Assembly (NCBI GenBank): GCA_001695595.3
Contig: MBPM02000026.1
Coordinates: 434,001 to 498,000 of the forward strand
From: Plasmopara viticola
Lineage: Eukaryota > Oomycota > Peronosporomycetes > Peronosporales > Peronosporaceae
Reading direction: 5' to 3'
Length of the DNA: 64,000 nt
In this document: positions 1-11,800 of the stretch, in pieces
How positions within the stretch are numbered: the stretch's first letter is position 1
Layout of the letters: each line of letters starts with the position of its first letter
Made by a program: the position numbers and the translations under genes
The notes under the pieces: generated by a model
What the model saw: only the letters and a program-made list of their open reading frames with translations
Told to the model about the DNA's origin: nothing
Database searches by the model: none

Positions 1-2850
1 ACGACCAACGTGAAATCGAGACGAGAATCGAACATTTTAGCAAGCGAGGCGAGCGAGGGGCTACGCAAACTGAGATTCAATTGCGAATCGTCGTGCTAAG
101 GACGTAAGCTGACTTATGAAAAGTGTGATTTATTTCTTCTCTCCTGTGAGGCAGTCGGGCCAAGAGGCGTTGAGCAAGAGTCATCTGCACTTTACGTTGG
201 TGTCTCATCTTGAAACGGAGAGTGTGTTCAGTTAACTACTATATTTTTTCTTAAAAAACGTTACTCAACATTGTGGCAGACGCGATTTACCGGTACTAAA
301 GCAGAAGTAATACATATCCATTAAGATACTATCATCTTAATAAGTCAAGAATAAATGTTTCTCACAAAATGGTTTCTGTAACGGCCTTAATATTATTAGG
401 GCGCATTGCCGAGACCGAGACGCCCGATCTCAGCATATTTATGGTATCCAACACTTCTAAAGCTAAGCCCACATAAAACTACGAGCATTTTTTTTTCTCA
501 GTGCATTAAACGTACATACCTACTCGGAAGCAAGGGTTTGATCTTGAATTGCAACGACATAAAGTTGAAAAATGAAATTTTACTAGTATGTATCGTGGTA
601 ATAAGTCCTGTTTTTAACGGGTCTGACCATTATATCAATGAAGCAGGTTCTGGCCGAATAGAGATGAAGGCCCTGCCATACTTACAATAAAGCGTTTGGT
701 TACTCAAGGATAGAAGATACGATGCATGGTCTAGTACAATCAAATACTTGCTATCCGTTGCATAGTTCTATCTCCTCAGAGCGAAGGTAATGAAGTATCA
801 TTCACCGGAAGAGCGTCGATCTTCTTGCACGCTTTGTTTATGCAGGGAAATATCAAAGAGACCGAATGAAGCTACAAAAAGTGACTTTACCTTTTCAAGT
901 TCAGTGGGCAAGTATGCGTAGCCAATATCGTGCACTACTTAAGTTAAAGTGACGTCTCCACCTTGAGTCAGCTTATCGCTGCCAATTACATTTACTGCGC
1001 GAGATCACGCATTGTAGCAACTCACTCGGACAAGAAAGAGTTAGCAAACTCCGTCGAAAGATTACAAAGTTCAGTGGCCAAAAATGGCCGGTCGTTTTCT
1101 CTCAGAAGAGGCCGTAGTAATTGTTGCTATATACAGGTCACGCACGGTCACGGCCTGCCAGAATAATTCCGTATACATTTTGGGGAGGCTGTGAAGGTCG
1201 CAATTAAGACCGAGCTCAACTTTTGGTTGCAGGTGACACGAAGAAGTAGCCTCGGTAATGATACGCTCCCTATTAATCTCAGCCATTTTGCTGATGATGT
1301 AAATATAGACCTCCAGCTGCTGGCCAGCGTATAAGCATTGCTTAATGTTCTTCACCTATGATGATGTCCGCCATTTGTCGATAAAGTGTCCCTTGCGTAT
1401 GCGCGCTATTGTTTCTAGCACTAAAGCCTTGAGGTCAACTAGTCTTTTGACCTAAATGGCATCTTTGATTTGGCGTGAACAAGAACTTTTCAGCAGCGCA
1501 TAGACCCGAAGAGCTCCGTGCTCGATGACTCGAACTGTTTTACAAGCTTAGTCGTTGAAGCAACAGGGAAGGATTGCAGTAAGTCATTGACTTGCTTAAC
1601 AACGCTTACCAAAAACAGCATGTACTTTAAATCATACAGAAAATGTCAGCTCGTAGTCCGCTCGTATATGGAGCGGCAATTATCTACTCCGCCGAGCTTG
1701 GCTCATTGGTGGACGTCAACACAAAGGTCAGTGCGTCAATGCACATTGATGCCAAGCAAATCACGACTCAACAGGTCGCTTGTAAACCAGCGATCTTATC
1801 GAAGAATACGCATCAATGCATGACGCTAATCAGTCGGCGCAGGACTTTTTTCTATTGGGTGAAAAATTAGTGAAAACTTATTTGCATACGACGATAGCGT
1901 TAGGCCATGAGCATTTTAAGAAGGATGACCAGAACGATTGGCAGTTCGATGGAATTAAAGAGCATTTAAGACGTTAGATTTCTCTTCGGCTGGTGAGATT
2001 CAAGAGTCTTGCCAAACCGATGCCATAGCCGAATAATTGGTACCGCGGTTGCAAGATGAATTCATGTGCTCGGCGCTGCTTGACGAAGCAGTCTCTGAAA
2101 ACACAAGATTGGCACTTAGCGCACGAATCGGATTATCGATCAAGCAAATCTGTGTCATCCTTTGGTTAGTCAGGTACCGCCTGATCGATGTGTGTGGTAT
2201 GAAATGGCCTTATCAAAGCTTAGTACTTATAACACATCTGTGATTTTAACTTGGAATATTGTTCGAATTCTCTCGGCAAAGCTCGAGGTAGAAATAAATT
2301 GCTACTATCTCCGCCTCATCTGACCCGAGTCGAGCGACCTGCTCATGAATCATTGCGACTATGCGCTTGAGATGCAGGCTTGTGTGTGCTACAACAAATT
2401 CTTCAGTGATCGGGTTTCGCGATAAAATTTACCTGATTGGTGAGTAAAGTCCTAAATAAATCCAGTTCAATTTTTGCCATATCATTAATAAGCTAGTAGC
2501 CGCAACCAAGCAAACGACTTCTATCATCGCTATGACTATTGACGCACCTGAAGTCCGAGGGGATGGTAATTATTCTCACTGAGATTTCTACATAAGATAA
2601 CCCTCGCCAGAAAAAGCTGCTGGGCACAATACTACCGCAAATTATGAGAGCGATATAACGGGGATGTGGCTTTAAGTGACGCCAATACAAAGAAATAAAA
2701 ACGTGTAGTATATTTAAGCTAAATATCTTACGATACTTACAATTAAAATCTATCAAAGTAATCGTCTTTTACAGTTCTAAGCCAAGGCCTTGGACATTAC
2801 TGCCGAGGGTGTCAAATGAATTTGGTATTCGACCAGGATTTGGTCTGCTA
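1..2850. other. gene-poor stretch without recognisable gene
   Basis: Only short open frames occur here (under about 100 residues), on both strands and overlapping one another, and none matches a family I recognise. Composition and density of stops resemble the decayed transposon sequence that follows, so part of it may be the 5' portion or LTR of the copia relic, but I could not find a matching LTR copy downstream. Confidence 0.5.
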
Positions 2851-2858
2851 CTTGCGCT

Positions 2859-3110
2859 TTGGAGGTGCGGGAAACACTTCGCGGTATTTACAGACGCCCT
2901 ACTCTGCACAACCACGTCACAATGACGCGTCGCCTTCATGAGCTTAAGATGGCGAGTAGCACTTGCATTGCGGAGCATTTGTACACGTTTGTCGAATTAA
3001 CTGTGGAATTTGAAATGATGAGAGTGTCACTGGATGATCAGAACAACTGGTGGTACATTTGAGCAGCCTGCCGTCGAAGTATGAGCTCACTTCTCCCAAA
3101 ACTCAATGAT
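2859..3110 (+). pseudogene. copia gag remnant (UBN2-like)
   Basis: The translation contains MTRRLHELKMASSTCIAEHL followed by a segment ending near DDQNNWW. This matches the pattern of copia Gag, in which a helical block with an xLxxLKM core precedes the L-x-SLP motif. The SLPSKYE motif follows at about 3064-3090 but in another frame, so at least one frameshift has occurred. No zinc knuckle was found. It is non-functional. Confidence 0.7.
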
Positions 3111-3278
3111 ATGAATGTTTGATTATAATAAAGTTTGACAATTTGTTAGAGCTACGCGTCGCGGAAGGACGGCGTTTACAGGAGCAAGTACTTTTAAAGT
3201 GACCAAAATTTTACATAAAACGGTACTACACGGGTGAGGGCCGATCTAGAAACCGTCTAAGCGGCAGTGATGCAGCAT

Positions 3279-3440
3279 TTGTTGTGCGTGAGGAGCAGCT
3301 TATCAGTTGGCTGATTGACAGCGGAGCGACGTCGCACATAACTTCTCACCGGAATGACCTCATCAATCAAAAGCGTCTAAAAGCCAGCATCAAGGTAAGC
3401 ATTTCAGGCGGTAGAAATGTAAGCGTGTAAGGGACCGGAA
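3279..3440 (+). pseudogene. copia aspartic protease remnant
   Basis: One frame reads SWLIDSGATSHITSHRNDL from 3305. D-S-G-A is the catalytic motif of copia proteases, and the flanking WLIDSGAT-H pattern is typical. The frame ends at a stop shortly after (near VSV, about 3427), so the polyprotein is interrupted. Confidence 0.8.
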
Positions 3441-3864
3441 CGGTGTAGCTTATCGGCTTAGATAGACGATGCATATCTAAGATAGAGGTGCCCCTTATTC
3501 ACAGACTTGACCGAAGATAACCGTCGGTCGAAAAACTTGCCGAACGTAAATCTAAGTGTGAAGATTTTGTGTATCTTATGCATCGTTTGGGACAGAAATT
3601 TTATTATGGCAACTAGATCAAGAAACGGTAGAGCTTATACCCTGGATTGTCACCAAGAGGAATCACGATCGGTGCGATAGCTGATAACCAACGGTAGCTA
3701 TGGCACGATCGCATTGCGCATTCAAGCAAGGATGTTCTGATGAAGATTTGGCGCTCCACAAACGTGTTTTTGTGCTAAAAGAAGGCATAATACTATGTTG
3801 AGTGGCTGCATGAAGAGCAAACAGACGATTAAACGTTTTCAAAACGCTCTATGACGGGGACATC

Positions 3865-4571
3865 TTGCGTATTGAAGCTAGATCCGACGAATATGACAAA
3901 GCCCATGGAAGCGTTTGCAAAGGAGGTGCCAAGCATATATTGGCATTTGCGAATTATTTTTCACGATATGTTGTGGCATACTTTCTGGCGAAGGAGAATG
4001 AATTTACCGCCAAGACCAAGATGTTCAAAGCATTGTATGAGAATCCATGAGAATTTGCATCTAGTGCCCGCGCTCGGATAACGGACCGGAGTTTGTTTAC
4101 AAGACCGTCACAGACTTTCACAGACTTATGTCAATACAACGGCATCGTTAACGAGAGTACGGTACCACACAGATCCCAACAGAACTCACTGGCAGAAAAA
4201 TTATATTTGCGAAAATGGAAAAGGCACGGAGCGTGCTATACTTCGAGTTTACTCCAACGTGTACATGGGTAGAGGCGGTCAGCACTGTAGTCGACCTGAT
4301 CAACCATATACCCAATACAGTACACCCGAAAACTACTTCGTACGAGTTGGGATTTAAAGTAGAGCCTCAAATTGACCATCTTAAAGTATTTGGGTCTCAT
4401 GCGTATATACACGTTGACCATGTGAAGAGGACAAAGTCAGGGCTAAGCGCTTCAAGTGCAAATTTCTTCTCTTATGCCGAGGACAACAAGGGGTGCTATA
4501 GTTACGATTTGGATAGCAACAAGGTGTTGACATCAGGTGCGCAGCAATTACGAAATACACCCATCAAATAA
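3865..4571 (+). pseudogene. copia integrase core and C-terminal remnant
   Basis: Pieces of the rve integrase core are visible in sequence: GGAKHILAFANYFSRYVVAY (about 3922-3981), the second catalytic Asp in SDNGPEFVYK (about 4072-4101), then STVPHRSQQNSLAEK with the catalytic Glu (about 4157-4200). The frame at 4215-4571 carries the downstream part: MEKARSVL, then TSYELGFKVEPQIDHLKVFG, then an AEDNKGCYSYDLD block. Frames shift between pieces, so this is a relic. Confidence 0.85.
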
Positions 4572-7500
4572 GCAATAACGATTAACGTTTCCAAAACGAT
4601 GATGAAAGCGCAGTATCCATATTGTCAAAGTGACAGCAATGGAGTGAGCCAATGAAGAAAGGGGCATTTTAGTCGCTTGAATAGACGAGGAGGAGCCCGT
4701 CGTGAGTGATATAAGGGTCAGGATACTCCAATTATCTGGGCTGACTGATCACAGATAGATATACAGGAAAATCAAATTGTATACCGAGCTTTTGCCTAAA
4801 TGATTCAGGATGAGCGTGCGCGGTAACCTATGTTGATGTCAAAGAAAGGTTCAGATATTGAATGCCTATTATCTACAAAGCGTGCAAGGATTAAAGACCT
4901 GTTCTCGCTTACGCCGTAAGTATTGGTGAAGAATCGGACTTGACTACCACATATGTGCAGGCAATGGCTAGTGGCGGGCGCAAAGCGATGGACGCCGAAA
5001 ATACGATAGCATCACCAGAACAGGATATAGACACTCGCGCTTTGAGGATATGTTGGACGAACGATTACATGCCGTTGAATTATCATTCGGAACCAGAACA
5101 ATGTGCAATGTGGTACGTTTCAAGGAGCAATTGGCGGCTAAGATGTTTAAACAGAAGTAAGGCGTGGCTACCATGCCAGCGATTTGGAGGTGATGTCTGA
5201 GCTGCAGCTTAGCATGTGTGCATCCATCGATGCTTCATTTATCGTGCTATTCGGAATTTGCTGTAAACTTGTCACCTGAGCCAACAGTGCCATTGTTTGT
5301 TTAATGATTGGAGACCGTGTCTGATGTGTTTGATCGTGCAAACGTTCGGGAAAATATCGCCACAAAGTTTTGAATACCAGTGGATCTAAGGTTAAACCCG
5401 TAGCCCTCATTAGTCTTAATCGTAAAAACCACCTTATCCGGACGCCATCCTTCCATCAGGGTCACTAGGCTTGAAATGCCGGTCGATCTAGGTGTAAATC
5501 TGTTCAACTTTTATAAATTTTAACGTTAGACGCGAGGTATGACGTATGCCGTGGCCAAAGTGCCACATATGCTCGGGTCAAAGCCTTTGGTGCAACTCAC
5601 TTCGCTCCTAACAGAGTTTTGGTGAGTCATTAACCTTTGTAAAATGCAGAAGCGCTGTTGACGCAGACTCTAGATCAAACTGGGCAACAAAATGTAAACG
5701 GTGAGTGCGGACAGTGTCGAGGGCAGACGTGAGGTCGAGCGTAAACCACTGGCAATAATATATAAATGTTCGGCAAAGGCAACATGGACAAGGCTCTACT
5801 TTGACAATCAAGCGACTTAGCGATGCTCGCACGAACTCAGCATCGAAAGCACGTCATGGAAGACATCAGGCCTTAGGCCCTGCGACTGTGCGCAGAGTGG
5901 CACGTAAAGAACTGAGTAGTGGATAGCAATGACAGTATGCCGTAAACAGTTTGATGGGCTTGTTAGCCGATGTATCAAAGACAAGACCTTGTCGGTGCAC
6001 GTAAAGTTTTACATAGATCCCGATTCAGCGCTTTCAAGAAGCAGCGTATGCCGACATCACACGTACCACTTTGTCAACGTGGTCTCTTTAATTACAAAGT
6101 GCAGAACGCTGTACCAGATACCGTAATTGCGGATGGTAAGAATCCCTGAGTGACTGGCATGAGTACTCGCTAGATTGGATGTCTGTCTTGTGCGTCAATC
6201 TGGCTGAGGTTTCGCATATTCCGAGACTCGACAGACGTCTTTCGTTGGTAGGAAAGCAAGTGAAACCAGGCATAAAATTGATGTCTGGTGCACCTCCTGT
6301 GTCATTTGGAATGATTGCTAAAGGAAGATAGTCGGCATAGCGTATGTGCTGACTACGAGCAAGGAGAAGCTAGGCTACCGAAGTACGCTCCAGCTGATAG
6401 TGAGTGGAAGCTTAATCGCACTCACTAAAGATACGCGGCTGATTACACATCGCGCAACAAGTGGAGCGCTTGACGGTGAAGCAAAGCATTGAGAAGCTGT
6501 GTGCTGAAAGCCTGAAGGGTACGCAAGCAATCTATTTCTCTTCATCACAGTCGATACGAAGTCATCGCTCGTCCAGGAGCTCTTACAGAAATTGCTAGAT
6601 CCAGAACTGTCTTGAGTTCCTGTGCAAGCTTCGGGCTGACTATTGCGGATAATTTCGTGGTGGCGTACTCCATAATAAGAATAGCGGGTGGAGACACTAC
6701 GCTTAGCAAGGTCGAAACAATTTGCAGAAACTTATGTGAGCAGTGCCTGAAGTGTCTATGATGAACAAAATTTGTAAACAAACTGTAGACTGGGATCTGC
6801 ATATGAAACAATTTGATGCATCAGCGCACGCGGCCATACAACCTGCAGCAAAATGGTATGGTACTGCGGAGTGGATAAAACGCGCAGTTACGTTAAAAAT
6901 CACTAGCCACGACTTATTACAAGAGCGAACCTGAGCGTAAGCAGTAAATAGCGCTTTTTTATATATTGCTTAAATTATGCGACACTACACCGCACAAAAA
7001 GGGGTTGATGCAGCACCTGAAGTTGGGGCATCTACGCGTATTTGGATGACAAACTTTCCTCATCTTCAGGGGTAAGAGAACGAATCTCGACTTTAAGTTT
7101 TTTTTGCTTGCATTTGAGCTTACAACCTACGTACAAAGGTATTGTGAGTATGTATTCTAAAGTCAAAGAAGTACGGTATGTACGGCTTGAAGTCTACTTT
7201 TCGACCTCAACACACTCACAAGCGAATGATATGCACTGCCAGAAATGACTAATCGCAACCATCAGGGCCGCCGACACACGACAACCTGCTGCAGAAGAAC
7301 CAATGGAAGGCGGCAAAATTATTTTTCCGATGGAAATGGAATTTGGTGAGAGCAACAAATTGCGATCGTATCGACCCACTGATATTAACTTGGAGCCGCC
7401 CCTAAAAAAGGGTACATGACGGAGCATTCTTGAAAGCATGCAATTTTCTCACGGACAATATCAGTGATGAAAAAGAAACATGGAGAGGCGGACGATGATC

Positions 7501-7752
7501 GACGAAGTTGAACTCATCCCTTATGAAAATTTGCTTACGCTGCTGGTGACAAAAAGACAGACTATGCCCCCCATATGCATCAGCAAGCAATAAACAGAGA
7601 CGACCTTTATGACTGGCAGAGGATGATAGGCGCGAAAAAGTCGAGGCTTACAAAGAGAGGGGTTAATGAAAGCTTGAACCATAGAAGAAGAGAATCCAGA
7701 TAATCTGGTGTCGAGGAGTTCGTGCAGAGAAACAAAACGAGTGGTGAGCTAT

Positions 7753-8600
7753 AAGCCCGACTTTATGCTAAGAGCTTAGACAGAATGTTGGCGTTGACTT
7801 CGTCAAGACGTACCGTTTTGTTGCAATTATGATTGCTTTCACGATTGTGATGTCGATGGTGTTAAAAGGGATACGTCACCGAGCAACTATATTCCAAAAA
7901 GCAGCCCTGAACAGTGAGTCAAAGAAAGAAGGTATCTTAAATGCCGTAAACATGATGCTCAAAATTATGCCGACTTTCTGCTAATGGGCCTTCATAATGG
8001 CGATTGAGTTTAGCGCGTTCAGATCCGATCCCAATCATTTGCACACAATACAACGCATGTACTGATCGCTTCTGCCATCGAAGACAAAAAGGGCAAGCAT
8101 GTTTACGTTTACTCATGCGCTGACGGTGTGATCACATCTGCCAAGACGAGCAAGGAATTGGAAAATACAAATGAAAAACCTGAGATTTCATTTGTAATTA
8201 AAAGTTGGGATACGCCAAGCTCAATCTTGGAACGATGATTGACCGCGGTAATAACAGTTGCACGCTTACAATTCAAGAAACACGATGCATTGATGACGTG
8301 GTGATCAAAGCAATTGAAATGATATGTGAATCAGGCTTGTTGCTGTCGAAGGTGCAATAACCAACGATGGATGGCGAAAGAGCAGGAATTCTATTAGATT
8401 GTACAATGTTCTGTTTGATTATTTGCTATACATTACACATACGCGTCACGATATCGCGAACGTGGTCTCTCAGGTCTCTTCGAAGAGGCCAGATCAACAA
8501 CCGAGGAAGGTTACAATCCGGGTACTTCAGTATCACAAAACGATAAGGGTCTTTACGATCATTCAAGATGGCAGCGCCAAAGAGGTCAAAGCCACGGTAT
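7753..8600 (+). pseudogene. copia reverse transcriptase remnant
   Basis: Fragments in order: ARLYAKSLDRM (about 7758), VGVDFVKTYRFVAIMIAF (from 7787, corresponding to the G-V-D-x-x-x-T-x-x-P-V block), a KAALNSESKKE segment (like the FLN block) near 7900, AKLNLGTMIDRGNNSCTLTI (about 8213-8272, the YLGM-x-I block), and DYLLYITHTRHDIANVVSQV (about 8417-8476, the LLYITHTRPDI block). The Y-x-D-D active-site motif was not found intact. Confidence 0.75.
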
Positions 8601-8654
8601 ACACGGGTACGGAGTGAGGCTTAGGTGGTGATGATTATCGGATGCATACCAGTG

Positions 8655-8830
8655 TTCTTAGGTAAGATATCAGCGGATGGTTGCGCTGAGCATGGAGGAG
8701 GCAGATTAGGAGCAAGTCTACTTACTAAACAGGTTCTGTGTCGTGTTGAAACTCTCAAGGATCTCGGTCACGCTGATTTGGGAAGTAGCCTACGGCGCAA
8801 TTGAAATTGCAAGTAGCCTTTAATGTAATG
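8655..8830 (+). pseudogene. copia RNase H remnant
   Basis: The frame reads SQRMVALSMEEAD followed by a stop, matching the conserved K-Q-x-x-V-A-L-S-T-x-E-A-E-Y motif of copia RNase H. A short GAIEIASSL stretch follows further down. It is too short and broken to be functional. Confidence 0.65.
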
Positions 8831-11800
8831 CTTGGACCTAGCGCGTCGACATTTGTCATTATTTCTTCTATAACGCAGCCCGAGATATCGTCGTGGTAAA
8901 GTAAAGACTATTCAGCAAACATACTGACAAATAACCTCCAAACAATTCAAGTACCTACTATATTGAACTTTAATGGGCTCTGCGTTAGAGATGATTTAAC
9001 ATCCTTGCATTACACCACGGTATGTATGTAAGGTAAACGGATGACATCGCATCGGACAGGCGGGTGACGACACAAGAGTATGAAACTAGAAAGACCGTGT
9101 CGTTATGGACCGACGTTGTCTTTGAATGACATCACAGAGAGATTTGGACAAGGTCTAGTAGTTTATGCTTTCGTAGCACAGGGTAGCGAACTAAGGGTCT
9201 TAAATATTCCTTTTCATTTTGACCTTCTACTCAACAAGGACTCATCGTACATCAAACTTGACTAAAACGATGAGTTATTTAAGTAGGAAGCCCGCAAAAA
9301 GTGACATGTTTCAAAGCCAACTTTGCGTTTGTTTCAGTAACTACGATGATGTATATACAGCCGTGCTATGACAAGGCTTTCAAGTTTAATATTATAACAA
9401 CATACTTTGTCTTAGAGCCTACAAAAAAACGATAAGCACGTCAAAGTGCTCGATCAAACAGAGTGCTTTCAATGTTCTCAATTGAAAGAGTCCTGGTGTA
9501 TCATATAATAAGCTTACCTTCGTAAAATGGCGTGTGACCTCTGCGCAGCTGTCCGCCGTTGTGCGAAAAATAGTGACGTTTTGGCTTCAAATGTTTGCGT
9601 TAAATACGTTCCTTTGGCCGATAAAAAAATTGATGGTTTGTTTGCTACCGATTCTCCACTATATCATAACTTAAACAATACCGGCTTTAAAATTATTTAT
9701 ATGGTTGCTGTAATCGAAAAAAAAAGATTATTGAAAATAGCATTTAAATTAATTTGGTAAATTATACATTATTGTGCCATGAGAGTACCTGTGTTCTATC
9801 TTCAGCGATTGCCGCTGCGAGAGCTTTGTTGCAGCTTCTTGCTTAAACAAAAAAACACTGGTTACCACCTGCTCAAGTCTTTCAAAGCCATATATTTTTT
9901 AGCTTTTCTTCGATAAAAATCGCATTTTTAACGCATAGTTTAGCTCGGCAAGTTAGACTGTAAACATGCCCTTTGTTTTACTCACAGTTCATGAGGAACA
10001 TAATTAAACTCGCTGCTCATAGTGCGAAAATGTCCAATGTCAGGCGCGCTGTTTTTTTTCTGTCTGGCATGCAAGATAAATGTTTATAAGTTATTTTATT
10101 AAAGTTTTTTTCGTAGACAAAAATTATTTGTGCTGATATTATAATTAGCCTCTACCTTACTTTTCATAAAGCATTTCAAAAGCTTCCGATACTTCGAGTG
10201 GAGTACAGTCGGGGAGGAAGCTGATTTAAAGTCGGCCGTCAGACGAGCCTGAGGCGCAGGCGAGGTGAATTCGTTGAGGAGGGGGATCGTTTGTTGCTTA
10301 TAACAAATCGAGAAGTGATGTTAGATGAAGATCTTTTACAGCTTATTCTCTTGCTACAGCCTCACTATTAGTTCGCATCCATTTACTGCTACCATCCTAA
10401 AAAATATCATTCTTCTTTATTCAATTTGGCCCTTTACAAATTCTAGATTTCTTTTAGCCAATGAGGTCTCTTTATACCAATGATAATGGGACATCTGATA
10501 CTGTCTTCTGGTCAGGAACTGCATAAGTGCCAATATATGTTGATGCATATGTATTTTGGAAATATTTTATTTTCTGCGAAAAAGCCGTTATCGGCAACAC
10601 CGGTTACGTCACATTAAGCATATATAGACCAGGCAGCAGTGAGCAAGCTTTTGCCTCAATATGTGTTTAAGTTCTGCGCTTGGGCTTTTCTCGACTAATA
10701 AATTTAGTAATACTTGTCATGGTACGATCTATCGCCTTGAGTGGATAAGTCCTGAGCACCATTCTTTAAAATGCTCTGTCTCTTTTCGTTTTGCTGGTCA
10801 CCCACAAGACGCCATACACAAAAAAACAAGAGAGCTCGTTTTCTTAATACCCTTTGCAACGATATGATAACCATGTTAAAGAAAAAGTATCATATACTGT
10901 GTTTGTGTGGTATATATCGGCTTTGCCACGAACAATAAGAAATTGAAAGGTTTGATGCAGAGGTGCGCGACCAATGTGTATAGTCACGAGTTCGTTCTAC
11001 TCTATATTGACCGTTCTACCAAGTGGTGGTGTGCCAACGAACTTAAAGCTGGTTTTTCGCTTGGCCTCCTTACTACGCACACCCAACTTATGTTTACCAA
11101 ACGTATGTTGTCAGGTTAGCCGAGTAAAATGCAAAAAGAGAGTACCTCAGCAGATGAATTGTTAATTGCACTGAAAGTTGACGCACTAATTTGGTAATGC
11201 ACCAGCCAAATGGCAACTATTGATGTCTACGACAAGCGCCAATCCACTTTAAATATTGATACATGGTACACAAACTATGAAGCAAGGGTAGTCTTCTCAA
11301 AAACAGTAATCAACGCGATGATTTTTGTATGTGCGCGGTAGCTATGCTTATAGCTACGACTTCTTGTCGATTAATACAATTAACACGGCTTGCCAGAGAG
11401 ATTCTTTGGGGAGGTCTTTCAGATGCATCTGACTAATGCGACACTTTTGATAAACCAAATAAAAAGGAGAAAAATCTAGTTTTAAAAAAGTTCATTGATG
11501 TGCCATTACTATGCAAGAATCTAATCCTTCATTATCTTACGGAAGTCAGAACGAATAATCAGTCTTGATACTGTTACTGCTGGGTTCGATTAACTGTATA
11601 ATATGTACACTTCGATTTTGAGCGATTTCAATGAGCGAAGCAAGAACACATAGAAAAGCATTGAACCTTGATGCAACTTTTTTTCATAAGCATACAATTT
11701 TAGAGCAAAAATACACACTACAATCATTGCTAAAAGTGTTTTTTTCACAAATTTATACGAGAGCCTAGCGTAAATTTTCTACTGCGCAGTATACGCATGG

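Larger units (their letters stand above)
2855..8830 (+). mobile_element. Decayed Ty1/copia LTR retrotransposon
   Basis: Recognisable copia fragments lie in the canonical order gag, protease, integrase, reverse transcriptase, RNase H, all on the + strand, but every part is broken by stops and frame changes. The integrase-to-RT interval is stretched to about 3 kb: a fragment like the start of the RT region (YVQAMASGGRKAMDAE, about 4946-5000) is separated from the next RT block (from about 7753). That suggests a nested insertion or a long degraded patch. LTRs were not identified. The order PR-INT-RT-RH is diagnostic of copia, since gypsy places integrase last. Element borders are approximate. 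Confidence 0.8.

Noticed and set aside
1518..1870. Two overlapping plus-strand ORFs (101 and 75 codons)
   Set aside because: No family resemblance, gene-poor context and strongly overlapping frames suggest chance.
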